DNA from: a bacterium
GTDB lineage: Bacteria; Chloroflexota; Anaerolineae; Caldilineales; Caldilineaceae
Length of the DNA stretch: 64,000 nt
Assembly: GCA_016124945.1 (NCBI GenBank)
Contig: WGMT01000036.1
Span: 1 to 64,000, forward strand
Reading direction: 5' to 3'
Positions 24,536 through 34,348 of this stretch are shown here, piece by piece (positions within the stretch are counted from its first letter, which is position 1; each line of letters starts with the position of its first letter). The position numbers and the translations under genes are program-made. The notes beneath the pieces were generated by a model, which worked only from the letters and a program-made list of their open reading frames with translations, had not been told where the DNA came from and did no database searches.

Positions 24536-26028
24536 TAGTGTTCTACCTCTAGCACGACGGCAGGCGTGGCATCATAGATCACGTCCATCGCGGCCACCGA
24601 TGGGTTAATCTTATCCAAAAGCAGGTTGGGGAAAAGCCCCAGTGCAAAGAAGAGCAGAACCAATGGCACCAGCATGGCGATTTCGCTCCACTTTAAATCG
24701 GGAAGGACGCCCTTCTCGTTGGCCGGATTGGTGAGTGGTCCTTGCGCCATACGGCGGAAGGCGACCAGCAGATACCACGCAGCGAGGATGATGCCAGCCG
24801 TCCCCAGCACCGCCAGGAAGGGGCTGCTGGCGAAGGTCCCCAGTAGGATGGTGAATTCACCCACGAAGCCGTTCAGCCCGGGCAATCCGGCGCTGCTCAT
24901 CGCCACCACCAGGAAAAAGAACGAGAAGACAGGCACGCTCTTCCACAGCCCGCCGAATTCGGCCAGGTCACGGGTATGGCGGCGTTCGTAGAGCATACCC
25001 ACCATGAGAAAGAGTGCGCCGGTGCTCAGGCCATGGTTGACCATCTGCAACACCGCGCCGCTAACACCCTGCTGGTTCAGCGAGAAGATGCCCAGCACAA
25101 TGAAGCCCATGTGCGCCACTGAGCTGTAGGCGACCAGCGACTTGATGTCCCGTTGCACAAGCGCCACCAGCGCGCCGTAGAGGATACCCACCACGGCCAG
25201 AATCGAGATCAGTGGCGCATAGTCGGCGGCGGCAATAGGGAACATCGGCACAGCGAAGCGAACGAAGCCGTAGGTCCCCAATTTGAGCAGCACACCGGCC
25301 AACAGAATCGAACCGGCGGTGGGCGCTTGCACGTGGGCGTCGGGCAACCAGGTGTGGAAGGGGAAGAGCGGCACCTTGATGGCAAAAGCCAGTGCAAAGG
25401 CCAGGAAAGCCGCCTGCTGCAACCACGCCGGCAAAGATGTCGCCAACGCCGGCAATTCCAAAATGTTAAAACTGCCCGTCTGGAAGTAAACGGCCAAAAT
25501 GGCGACCAACATGAGCGTAGAACCGGCCAGCGTGTAGAGGAAGAACTTGAGCGCCGCATAAACGCGGTTCTGACCTCCCCACTTGCCAATGAGGAAGTAC
25601 ATGGGGATCAGGCTGAACTCCCAGAAGACGTAGAAGAGCACCAGATCCAGCGCCAAAAAGACACCGATGGTGGCAGTCTCCATCATCAGCATCAACGCCA
25701 TGTAGCCGCCGATGTTCTCTTTGACGTGCTGGTTCGAGAAGGCCACCGCAATGATCATGAGGAAGGTGGTGAGCAGCACCAACCACAGGCTGATTCCGTC
25801 CACGCCCATGCGGTAGTAGATACCGAAATCCGGCATCCAGGCGAACTCTTCCAAGAACTGCATCCCGGCGTTGTCTTGCCAGCCGGTGAGGAGCAGCAAG
25901 CTCACCAGGAAGGTCACCACCGATGTAGCAAGGGCGGCAGTCTTTTTCGCCCCATCGCCAGGGACAAAGAGTACAATCACCGCACCGATCAGCGGCAAGA
26001 AGGTGATAATCGAAAGTAAGTAGTTCAT
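24535..26028 (-). CDS. nuoM: NADH-quinone oxidoreductase subunit M
   Basis: This 497-residue antiporter-like subunit has about 14 helices. The MVDG-type segment is MGVDGISLWLVLLTT, and KVPLFPFHTWLPDAH and KSLVAYSSVAHMGF mark the proton channel. FYVFWEFSLIPMYFLIG is the well-conserved helix 5 region with the key Glu. It lies between the inserted nucleotidyltransferase gene and nuoN. The spacing to the nucleotidyltransferase stop is 162 bp and holds no clear gene. Confidence 0.97.
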   Translation of the reverse strand: MNYLLSIITFLPLIGAVIVLFVPGDGAKKTAALATSVVTFLVSLLLLTGWQDNAGMQFLEEFAWMPDFGIYYRMGVDGISLWLVLLTTFLMIIAVAFSNQHVKENIGGYMALMLMMETATIGVFLALDLVLFYVFWEFSLIPMYFLIGKWGGQNRVYAALKFFLYTLAGSTLMLVAILAVYFQTGSFNILELPALATSLPAWLQQAAFLAFALAFAIKVPLFPFHTWLPDAHVQAPTAGSILLAGVLLKLGTYGFVRFAVPMFPIAAADYAPLISILAVVGILYGALVALVQRDIKSLVAYSSVAHMGFIVLGIFSLNQQGVSGAVLQMVNHGLSTGALFLMVGMLYERRHTRDLAEFGGLWKSVPVFSFFFLVVAMSSAGLPGLNGFVGEFTILLGTFASSPFLAVLGTAGIILAAWYLLVAFRRMAQGPLTNPANEKGVLPDLKWSEIAMLVPLVLLFFALGLFPNLLLDKINPSVAAMDVIYDATPAVVLEVEH

Positions 26029-26190
26029 TAGATCCGTCTACTCCAGGTTGCGTGACTGCAATCTTTGGGAAAATCCCTGCTACTCCTGGCGATCCCGTGA
26101 GCATCGAGCATCTCCGCCAGGTTGATTTCACGGTTACTGTACCGATAAAATTCTAGGTACACTCTGTAGCATAGTTCCACTGCAGACAAT

Positions 26191-26613
26191 CTACTGCATA
26201 ACCGTCGGTTTACTTGGTAAGAGGACACCCTCTGTCAAACCCGTCCGATCCAGCAGCACAATGCCGGTGCGCAGCGCCTCTTGCTGAATCGATGCAAGAT
26301 GAACCGCACGGTTAAACTCCGATGGTGTTACACACAGTGGCTCGATAAATAATTCTTCGTCTTCAACGAGTCCTGTTTGGAGCAGGAAAGTCGATCTTCG
26401 GCGTATTTTAGGCGTGGAAGCAAATGCTGTTGAGACGAGCAACAGATCGACATCGCTCCATTCGTCCTGTGTGCCGTGGACAAAGGAACCAAACAGAATC
26501 ACCACTTCAGGTTGATACAAATCTTGAATCCTTCCCCCAAATCGATCATTTAACATCTGCAGAATTTTCCGCGCCTCCGCCGTCAGCTTTGGATTGTCGA
26601 GATTCATGTTCAT
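26191..26613 (-). CDS. MNT-type nucleotidyltransferase (antitoxin-like)
   Basis: This protein of about 140 residues has the minimal nucleotidyltransferase motif FGSFVHGT followed by WSDVDLLLVS (GSx10DxD). The Asp pair should bind metal. The start is ATG 26613 with AAGGAG at 7-nt spacing; a TTG at 26637 was rejected. It overlaps the HEPN gene by 68 bp. In HEPN-MNT toxin-antitoxin modules the MNT protein inactivates the HEPN toxin by nucleotidylation. It is longer than minimal MntA and has an extra C-terminal part (residues 90-140). The pair sits inside the nuo operon between nuoL and nuoM. Confidence 0.87.
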   Translation of the reverse strand: MNMNLDNPKLTAEARKILQMLNDRFGGRIQDLYQPEVVILFGSFVHGTQDEWSDVDLLLVSTAFASTPKIRRRSTFLLQTGLVEDEELFIEPLCVTPSEFNRAVHLASIQQEALRTGIVLLDRTGLTEGVLLPSKPTVMQ

Positions 26614-26995
26614 CTTGTATCTCCTTTTCCAATGCAACTAGCAACTCACGCGCCAGCTTTAAGCCATCCTTAGCTTCTTCTGCGCCAACCGATTTGAACG
26701 GCGGTTCCTCGTCATCTACATCGGGATATCGTAGCCGAAAGTAGTAATCTTCAAGAAGCAGTAGTGAAGTACGCGCCGTTCCCAGCGCGCCAGTCGCTTC
26801 ACCCAATCTTTCCAGCGAATGGGTTCGCGGTGGAAGCATCCCTGTTTGTTCAATGTACAGCGCTTTGAGGCCTTTTTCGATAGCTTGCTGGCAATAGACC
26901 AAAACCACGTCAAAAAGACCAATGGCGAGATTGCTAAACGCAACTTCCAGATCGTGTTGCGCTTGCTCTAGCCAGAGCCTTGTCTCTTGCCTCAC
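26546..26995 (-). CDS. HEPN domain protein
   Basis: This 149-residue all-helical protein begins with RLWLEQAQHDLEVAFSNL and has the CQQAIEKGLKAL segment and PRTHSLERL typical of PF05168 HEPN domains partnered with nucleotidyltransferases. The canonical RX4-6H ribonuclease motif of HepT toxins is not evident, so catalytic RNase activity is doubtful. It may instead be a binding partner for the nucleotidyltransferase. It starts 11 nt after nuoL ends on the same strand and overlaps the downstream nucleotidyltransferase, so it should be cotranscribed with nuo genes. The polar tail after residue 115 is Asp/Glu-rich. Confidence 0.85.
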   Translation of the reverse strand: MRQETRLWLEQAQHDLEVAFSNLAIGLFDVVLVYCQQAIEKGLKALYIEQTGMLPPRTHSLERLGEATGALGTARTSLLLLEDYYFRLRYPDVDDEEPPFKSVGAEEAKDGLKLARELLVALEKEIQDEHESRQSKADGGGAENSADVK

Positions 26996-27005
26996 CGTAC
27001 ACCAA

Positions 27006-28901
<1,896 letters not shown>

Positions 28902-28933
28902 AAGGCCGAACTCCCGGAGGGGAGGTGATTGGT

Positions 28934-29006
28934 GATTGGTGATTGGTGATTAGGGCAGAAAATATTTGACGCGATCACGTTCTGCCCTAATCACCAATCA
29001 CCAATC
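28934..29006. repeat. Heptamer-type inverted repeat, family A copy 1
   Basis: The arms at 28934-28960 and 28980-29006 are perfectly complementary over 27 bp. They consist of gattggt heptamers ending in gattagggcagaa. The hairpin lies within the nuo operon between nuoK (stop at 29012) and nuoL, without a T-run. Related copies occur at about 31490-31606, 55003-55065, 58292-58327 and 30474-30500. Confidence 0.85.
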
Positions 29007-29011
29007 CCTAA

Positions 29012-29314
29012 TCACCACTTTAGTAAATCAATCTCGTCAATATTGATGCTCTTGCGATGGCGCGTGTTCGCAATAAGAATGGCGAGCCCAACTGCCACTT
29101 CGGCGGCGGCAACGGCCATGATAATGAACACGAAAATCTGCCCGTTGACGTTGCCCCACTGGCGGCTTAGCGCAATCAGGGTCAGGTTGACGCTATTCAG
29201 CATCATCTCTACACACATGAAAACGATCAGGGCATTGCGCCGCACGAGGACGCCGACAGCCCCAATCGTGAAGATGAATGCCGCCAAAATCAGGTAGTAG
29301 CTGGTTGGAATCAT
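29012..29314 (-). CDS. nuoK: NADH-quinone oxidoreductase subunit K
   Basis: This 100-residue, three-helix membrane subunit has the two conserved buried glutamates in VFMCVEMMLNSVNL and AAAEVAVGLAI, which form part of the proton pathway. The ATG overlaps the nuoJ stop by four bases (ATGA) in usual nuoJK fashion. A strong family-A hairpin lies 5 nt downstream of the stop. Confidence 0.97.
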   Translation of the reverse strand: MIPTSYYLILAAFIFTIGAVGVLVRRNALIVFMCVEMMLNSVNLTLIALSRQWGNVNGQIFVFIIMAVAAAEVAVGLAILIANTRHRKSINIDEIDLLKW

Positions 29315-29874
29315 GAGGACTGCAACTCCTTCTTTTGGTCAGCCGCTTCGACACGGGTCGCTGCTTCCTCTTCTGGTTGTCGTCCTAACACTAATGCACC
29401 GAGCAACGCTACCAGCAACAGGATGCCCACCAGTTCAAAGGCCAGCACATAATCGGTAAACAGCGCCAGCCCAATCACACGGGGCACACCACCTTGCATG
29501 GCTGCCACAGCTTGCGGCGATACGCTTTCCACTCGTTGCAACACTGTATAGCCCAGGCCACCCAGCAGAATGATCCCCAGGATCAAACCCGCATACCGGC
29601 TCCACATACGATGTCGAGCCGTAAAATCCGTAGTGGACCCGCCGATGAGCATGATCACAAATAGGATCAGAATCACGATGCCGCCTGCATAGACGATCAC
29701 CTGCGCTGCGGCCAAAAACTGCGCCTCCAGCGTCACATAGAGGACGGCCAAGGTAGCGAAGTTTGTCAACAGGAAAAGCGCACTGTGCACCGGCTCGCGG
29801 CTGAGCACCACGCCCACCGCCGCTGCCAGACAAACCGCGCCTACTACTAAGAAGAAGAGAAGCGACAGAGTCAT
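29311..29874 (-). CDS. nuoJ: NADH-quinone oxidoreductase subunit J
   Basis: This 187-residue membrane subunit has five predicted helices, including the conserved TM3 pi-bulge region with VIVYAGGIVILILFVIML. It starts 5 nt after nuoI ends. The C-terminus is polar and acidic. Membrane-arm J subunits couple quinone-site changes to the proton channel. Confidence 0.96.
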   Translation of the reverse strand: MTLSLLFFLVVGAVCLAAAVGVVLSREPVHSALFLLTNFATLAVLYVTLEAQFLAAAQVIVYAGGIVILILFVIMLIGGSTTDFTARHRMWSRYAGLILGIILLGGLGYTVLQRVESVSPQAVAAMQGGVPRVIGLALFTDYVLAFELVGILLLVALLGALVLGRQPEEEAATRVEAADQKKELQSS

Positions 29875-29879
29875 CGCAC

Positions 29880-30350
29880 TTACTCCGGTCGAATGATGAC
29901 GTTGGGTTGACTCGGGTTGAGCAACACGTCCTTGGTGAGGACAAAGTCTTTGCGGTCGAAGTTGGCCATTGCGAATTCATGCCCTAGCACAATCGCTTCG
30001 GTAGGGCAGGCATATTCACAGTCGCCGCAGAAGATGCAGCGCAGCAGGTTAATTTCGTATGCCTTGGCATGGCGTTCACCCGGCGAAATCGGGTTGGCCG
30101 GATCATTTTCCTCGGCCTCTACGTAGATCGCACCCGTTGGGCAAGCCGCTTCACACAGTTGGCAGGCAATACAACGTTCCAGCCCATTGTCGTAGCGGCG
30201 CAGATAGTGTTTGCCGCGGAAACGCGGATAGATCGGGATCGGCTCGTCGGGATACTCTACCGTCACCGGCATCTGGCGCAAAGACTTGAGCGTTATCCCC
30301 ATTGCCTTCCCAATATCGACTGCACCCTTGATGTAGTCTCTTAATGCCAT
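29880..30350 (-). CDS. nuoI: NADH-quinone oxidoreductase subunit I
   Basis: This 156-residue 2x[4Fe-4S] ferredoxin-like subunit has two complete cluster motifs, CIACQLCEAACPTGAI and CIFCGDCEYACPTEAI, which bind clusters N6a and N6b between the peripheral arm and the quinone site. The N-terminal amphipathic part would lie on the membrane. The ATG at 30350 follows an AGGGAAA site. Confidence 0.97.
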   Translation of the reverse strand: MALRDYIKGAVDIGKAMGITLKSLRQMPVTVEYPDEPIPIYPRFRGKHYLRRYDNGLERCIACQLCEAACPTGAIYVEAEENDPANPISPGERHAKAYEINLLRCIFCGDCEYACPTEAIVLGHEFAMANFDRKDFVLTKDVLLNPSQPNVIIRPE

Positions 30351-30473
30351 CTTGTTTCCCTTTTGTATCGAACGTAGTGCCTGGTGCGTGTACCGGTTGA
30401 GCGAGTGTACGCGACGATTGAAAAGGCCTCGATATACACTGTAACCAGACTAGAATGACTTAGGCAGGGCTTA

Positions 30474-30500
30474 TCTGCCCACTCACAAATCACCAATCAC
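30474..30500. repeat. Single arm of heptamer repeat, family A
   Basis: The stretch ending in caaatcaccaatcact is the right-hand arm of the family A repeat (ccaatca heptamers). No opposite gattggt arm is visible nearby. It overlaps the nuoH stop region. Confidence 0.55.
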
Positions 30501-31477
30501 TTAAAAAAGACCACCAGCACTGAGGTGATCAACATATACACCAGGCTCAGCGGCAACAGGAACTTCCAGCAGAAGCTCATCAGTTGGTCATAGCGCGGAC
30601 GGCCGATGGAGGCGCGAATCCACACGTAGAGGAAGAGCAGCGCGATGATCTTAAGCCCCAAATAAATCGGCCCCAAGAAGACGAACTGCTCGGCAAACGG
30701 ACCGCGCCAGCCACCGAAGAAGAGGGTCGCCATGATCGCGCTCAACGTAATCATGTTGACGTATTCGGCGATGAAGAAGACGGCAAACTTGATGCCGCCG
30801 TACTCGGTCTGGAAACCGGCCACCAGTTCGTTTTCCGTCTCTGGTAGATCGAACGGGCTGCGGTTGTTCTCGGCCAGGATACAGATAAAGAAGAAGGGGA
30901 AGGCGATCCACAGCCACAGCCAAACCCACCAGGGCCGTGAATTTTCCACCAGTTCCACCAAACTGAAAGAACCGGCCAGCATGAGGATGCTCACCAAGAA
31001 GAGACCAAGCGGCAACTCATACGAGATCATCTGCGCAGATGAACGCAATGCGCCCAGCAGCGAGTAGTTATTGTTGCTACTCCACCCGGCCAAGATGATA
31101 CCGTAGCTCTCGACACCTGCAATTGCCAGGATCCACAAGAAGCCAATCGGCACGTCAGCAATTGCCGGAATACCGTTCGCCACCGGAATGACCGCCCACA
31201 CCACCAGCGCAGGTACCAGTGCCAACACCGGCGCCAGGAGGTAAACAGGCTTGTCTACGTGGTTGGGGATGATCTCCTCTTTAAAGATCGCCTTCACCGC
31301 ATCAGCGACAGGCTGCAAGAGACCAAATGTACCCGCTCGGTTTGGCCCATAGCGGACCTGGAAGCGCGCCAACAGCTTGCGCTCGAACCAGGTCAAGTAA
31401 GCAAACCCAGTTAGCAGCACCACAATTAAAATCAAGGCCCGAATCGCGGGAAACACGATGAAATTAAGCCAGTCCAT
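30497..31477 (-). CDS. nuoH: NADH-quinone oxidoreductase subunit H
   Basis: This 326-residue membrane subunit forms the quinone pocket with NuoB and NuoD. It has RYGPNRAGTFGLLQPVADAV, the canonical loop AENNRSPFDLPETENELVAG, and FFIAEYVN, with Arg and Glu residues present. The ATG at 31477 has an AAGGA site at 7 nt. Compared with the second NuoH in this window (404 residues) it is the conventional type. Confidence 0.97.
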   Translation of the reverse strand: MDWLNFIVFPAIRALILIVVLLTGFAYLTWFERKLLARFQVRYGPNRAGTFGLLQPVADAVKAIFKEEIIPNHVDKPVYLLAPVLALVPALVVWAVIPVANGIPAIADVPIGFLWILAIAGVESYGIILAGWSSNNNYSLLGALRSSAQMISYELPLGLFLVSILMLAGSFSLVELVENSRPWWVWLWLWIAFPFFFICILAENNRSPFDLPETENELVAGFQTEYGGIKFAVFFIAEYVNMITLSAIMATLFFGGWRGPFAEQFVFLGPIYLGLKIIALLFLYVWIRASIGRPRYDQLMSFCWKFLLPLSLVYMLITSVLVVFFK

Positions 31478-31489
31478 AGCGTGTCCTTC

Positions 31490-31606
31490 GTGGTGATTGG
31501 AGATTGGTGAATAGTGATTGGTGATTGGGGCAGACAGGAAACTGACGCCAATGGGGCATCACCTCGTCTACACGATCTTAATCACCAATCACCAATCACG
31601 AATCCC
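31490..31606. repeat. Heptamer-type inverted repeat, family A copy 2
   Basis: The gattggt-type arm (about 31490-31531) and the ccaatca arm (31578-31606) pair imperfectly. The nuoG stop codon (complement of 31596-31598) is inside the second arm, so the repeat supplies the last codons of NuoG. Confidence 0.72.
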
Positions 31607-34172
31607 TCTTCTCAATCTTCACACCCTGCACCATACGCCCGTTCAACAATGCACCGACGGGAGCGCCGGGCAGGCTTTCGGGAATCCATACGGTGCCGGG
31701 TTGTACTTGGGCGTCGACTTTGACAGTCAGATCCAATGCGCCGTAGGGGCTACGCACGGAGACAAGCGCACCTTCAGCCAGCGACAGACCGTCCGCATCG
31801 TTGGGGTGAATCGCCACCACCGCGGAGACGGCAATGTTGCGTAGCGTCTCGTTGCTGTAGAAGAGCGTGCCGCCGTCAAAGAGGACGGTACCGCTTACCA
31901 GCGCCATTGGGTATTCCTGATCAACAGGGATGGCGTTCTGCTTTGCTTGGCGATAAGACGGCCTCGGTCGCGCCAACGACGCATCCCACTGGAGACCCTG
32001 GTCGCCCAGCGCTTCCCAGGAGAGACCGGCATACATGGGTACGGTGCGGGTAATCTCCTTGGTGACGCCACGCAAATCGGCGAACGGCCAGTCGGAGCCC
32101 ATACGGTTGACGAGGTGATCAAGGATCATCCAGTCTGCCGCCGCTCGGGAGTCATGGCTGTCTACAGACTTCACCGCACGCTGAACACGGCGCTCAAGAT
32201 TGGTGAAGGTGCCGTCCTGTTCGGCCCAACTGAGGGCGGGTAGCACCACATCGGCTCGGGCCGTGGTTTCGGTGTTGAAAATTTCCTGGACGACGAGCAG
32301 TTCGAGTTTTTCCAGGTTGGCGGCCCACTCAGGGCGTTCGCTGGCAGGATTTGCGCCCATGACGTAGAGCGCCTTGATGCCGGCCCCAGCAGCGTTGAGC
32401 ATCTGGCTGTAGGTCTTGCCCGATGTTGTGGGCACGCTGCTGCCCCAAGTGGCACGCAGACGACGTTGTGCTGACTCTTCATCCAGTGCAGCATGGCCCG
32501 GCAGACGATCCGGCAGCACGCCCATGTCGCGACAGCCCTGGCTGTTGGCATCAAGGCCGACGAATGCGAGACGCTCATAGTGGCCGGTAAGTGCGGCCAA
32601 ATTGACCAGCCCTTCCATCACCTCGCGGCCTGCATCACCCTGCGCCGCCATCGGGCCGTAGACAATCAGCGCGCTTTCGCTCTCGGCCAGCAATTTGGCC
32701 GCCGCCTTCACGGCGTCGGCGTCCACACCACAGACTTCCGCCATCATTTTATCGTCAGCGTTGGCGGTCCACTCCTTGAGTTTGTCCAAACCGGCGTTGG
32801 TGTTGCTCTTGAGTTCTACGCCCGATTCCAACGCTGCTTTGACCAGTCCATTAAGCAGGGCGGCTTCGGTGCCGGGCTTGTAGGCCATGTATGGGCCGTG
32901 ATAACGGGTCAATTCCACCTGGCGAGGGTGGGCGATGATTAACTTAGCGCCACCGCGGCGCACAGCCCGCTTCAGGTGCAAATCGAGGATGGGCAGTTCT
33001 TCGCTGGGATCAATGCCGAAGAGGAAGATTGTGTCTACCTTCGGGTTTGGCCCGTACTGCGGCTTCATCACATCGGCCAGGGCGGGCAGACCAGTATTGA
33101 TAGCCGCCACGTCGCCGCCGTTGCGGTGATCGATGTTGTTTGTCCCTACCACCTGGCGCATGAAACGCTGGAGCAGGTAGTTGGCTTCGTTAGATAGTTT
33201 GGCGCTGCCGATGCCACCGATTGCGTCCGCACCATGTTCGGCCTTGATCGCATTAAGACGCTCGGCGATGTAAATGAGCGCTTCGCTCCACTGCACCGGT
33301 TCGAGTTTACCGTTTTTGCGTACCAGCGGCATCGTAAGACGGGTTTCATCGTTGACCCAGTCGAAGGCGAAACGGCCCTTGTCGCACAGCCAAGTGTCGT
33401 TGACGCCCATGTTCTCGCGCGCAATGACACGGCGCAGTTCATGGGTGCGGCTGTCCATGCGCAGGTTGCAGCCCACGGAACACTGGGTGCAGATGCTGGC
33501 CGTGCGTTCCACCTGCCAAGGACGGTAGGCGAAACGAGAGACGCGATTGGTCAGCGCGCCGACGGGGCAGATGTCGATGATGTTACCGCTGGTCTTGGCG
33601 TCCACCGGCTTGCCATCTTGAATGTCGATGATTGTCTCTGATCCCCGGTGGAAGAGGCCAAGTTGCGGCTTGTCTTCCCATTCCTCCAGGTAGCGGATGC
33701 AGCGCCAGCAAAGGACACACCGCTCCTGATCGAGGACGATGGTGTCGGAGATCAAATAGTGTTTCTTCTTCAGGCGCTTGGGTTCCACCAGTTGGCTAAT
33801 CCCTGGCCCAAAGCGCATTGTCTGATCCTGAAGCGGACATTCGCCGCCCTTGTCACAGATGGGGCAGTCGAGCGGGTGGTTGAGCAGGATGAAGCCCAGG
33901 TTGGCCTCCTGCACCGATTTCACCTGTTCCGTCTCGGTGAGGATCGACATTCCTTCAGCCACCGGCAGTGTACACGCCGTCATCAAGCGGCTGCCGCGAG
34001 GGCCTTCCACTTCGACCATGCACATGCGGCAACAGCCCACCGGATCGAGCTTGGGGTGGGAGCAGAAGATCGGAATCTCCACATTGACCAGCGCGGCAGC
34101 ATCCACCACCAGCGTTCCAGGGGGGACAGACACCTCGCGGTTGTTGATTTTCAGGGTTACGTTATCGGCCAT
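31596..34172 (-). CDS. nuoG: NADH-quinone oxidoreductase subunit G
   Basis: This 858-residue peripheral-arm subunit carries the electron wire. CSHPKLDPVGCCRMC binds the 2Fe-2S cluster N1b. HPLDCPICDKGGEC binds a His-Cys3 4Fe-4S cluster (N5). CVLCWRC and CPVGAL bind N4, and CTQCSVGCN with a later CDKGRF supplies the four Cys of an N7-type cluster. The molybdopterin oxidoreductase-like domain follows. All cluster motifs are intact. The last codons lie in a family-A repeat. Confidence 0.97.
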   Translation of the reverse strand: MADNVTLKINNREVSVPPGTLVVDAAALVNVEIPIFCSHPKLDPVGCCRMCMVEVEGPRGSRLMTACTLPVAEGMSILTETEQVKSVQEANLGFILLNHPLDCPICDKGGECPLQDQTMRFGPGISQLVEPKRLKKKHYLISDTIVLDQERCVLCWRCIRYLEEWEDKPQLGLFHRGSETIIDIQDGKPVDAKTSGNIIDICPVGALTNRVSRFAYRPWQVERTASICTQCSVGCNLRMDSRTHELRRVIARENMGVNDTWLCDKGRFAFDWVNDETRLTMPLVRKNGKLEPVQWSEALIYIAERLNAIKAEHGADAIGGIGSAKLSNEANYLLQRFMRQVVGTNNIDHRNGGDVAAINTGLPALADVMKPQYGPNPKVDTIFLFGIDPSEELPILDLHLKRAVRRGGAKLIIAHPRQVELTRYHGPYMAYKPGTEAALLNGLVKAALESGVELKSNTNAGLDKLKEWTANADDKMMAEVCGVDADAVKAAAKLLAESESALIVYGPMAAQGDAGREVMEGLVNLAALTGHYERLAFVGLDANSQGCRDMGVLPDRLPGHAALDEESAQRRLRATWGSSVPTTSGKTYSQMLNAAGAGIKALYVMGANPASERPEWAANLEKLELLVVQEIFNTETTARADVVLPALSWAEQDGTFTNLERRVQRAVKSVDSHDSRAAADWMILDHLVNRMGSDWPFADLRGVTKEITRTVPMYAGLSWEALGDQGLQWDASLARPRPSYRQAKQNAIPVDQEYPMALVSGTVLFDGGTLFYSNETLRNIAVSAVVAIHPNDADGLSLAEGALVSVRSPYGALDLTVKVDAQVQPGTVWIPESLPGAPVGALLNGRMVQGVKIEKRDS

Positions 34173-34213
34173 GAATGCTCATTCCTACGGGTTCATGCGC
34201 AGGCACGGGTGAA

Positions 34214-34277
34214 ATTGACGATTGTCGATTTACGATTGTCGATTTACGATTGTCGATTTACGATTTTCGATTGCCGA
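34214..34277. repeat. Tandem heptamer array, family C copy 2
   Basis: Alternating acgattg and tcgattt units are repeated four times with small variation between nuoEF and nuoG. There is no opposite arm, so it is a tandem array, not an inverted repeat. The units match the arms of the repeat at 21788-21940. Confidence 0.75.
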
Positions 34278-34348
34278 AACGATGTTCTCGCCTCGGAAGT
34301 GACTGTCTCTACATTCGTCTTCCGTCGCCGGTCTTCCGTCGCCGGTTA

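Noticed and set aside
26028..26190. Small ORF between nuoM and the nucleotidyltransferase gene
   Set aside because: The 66-codon frame overlaps the neighbouring gene end, has no ribosome-binding site, and its product is not recognisable.
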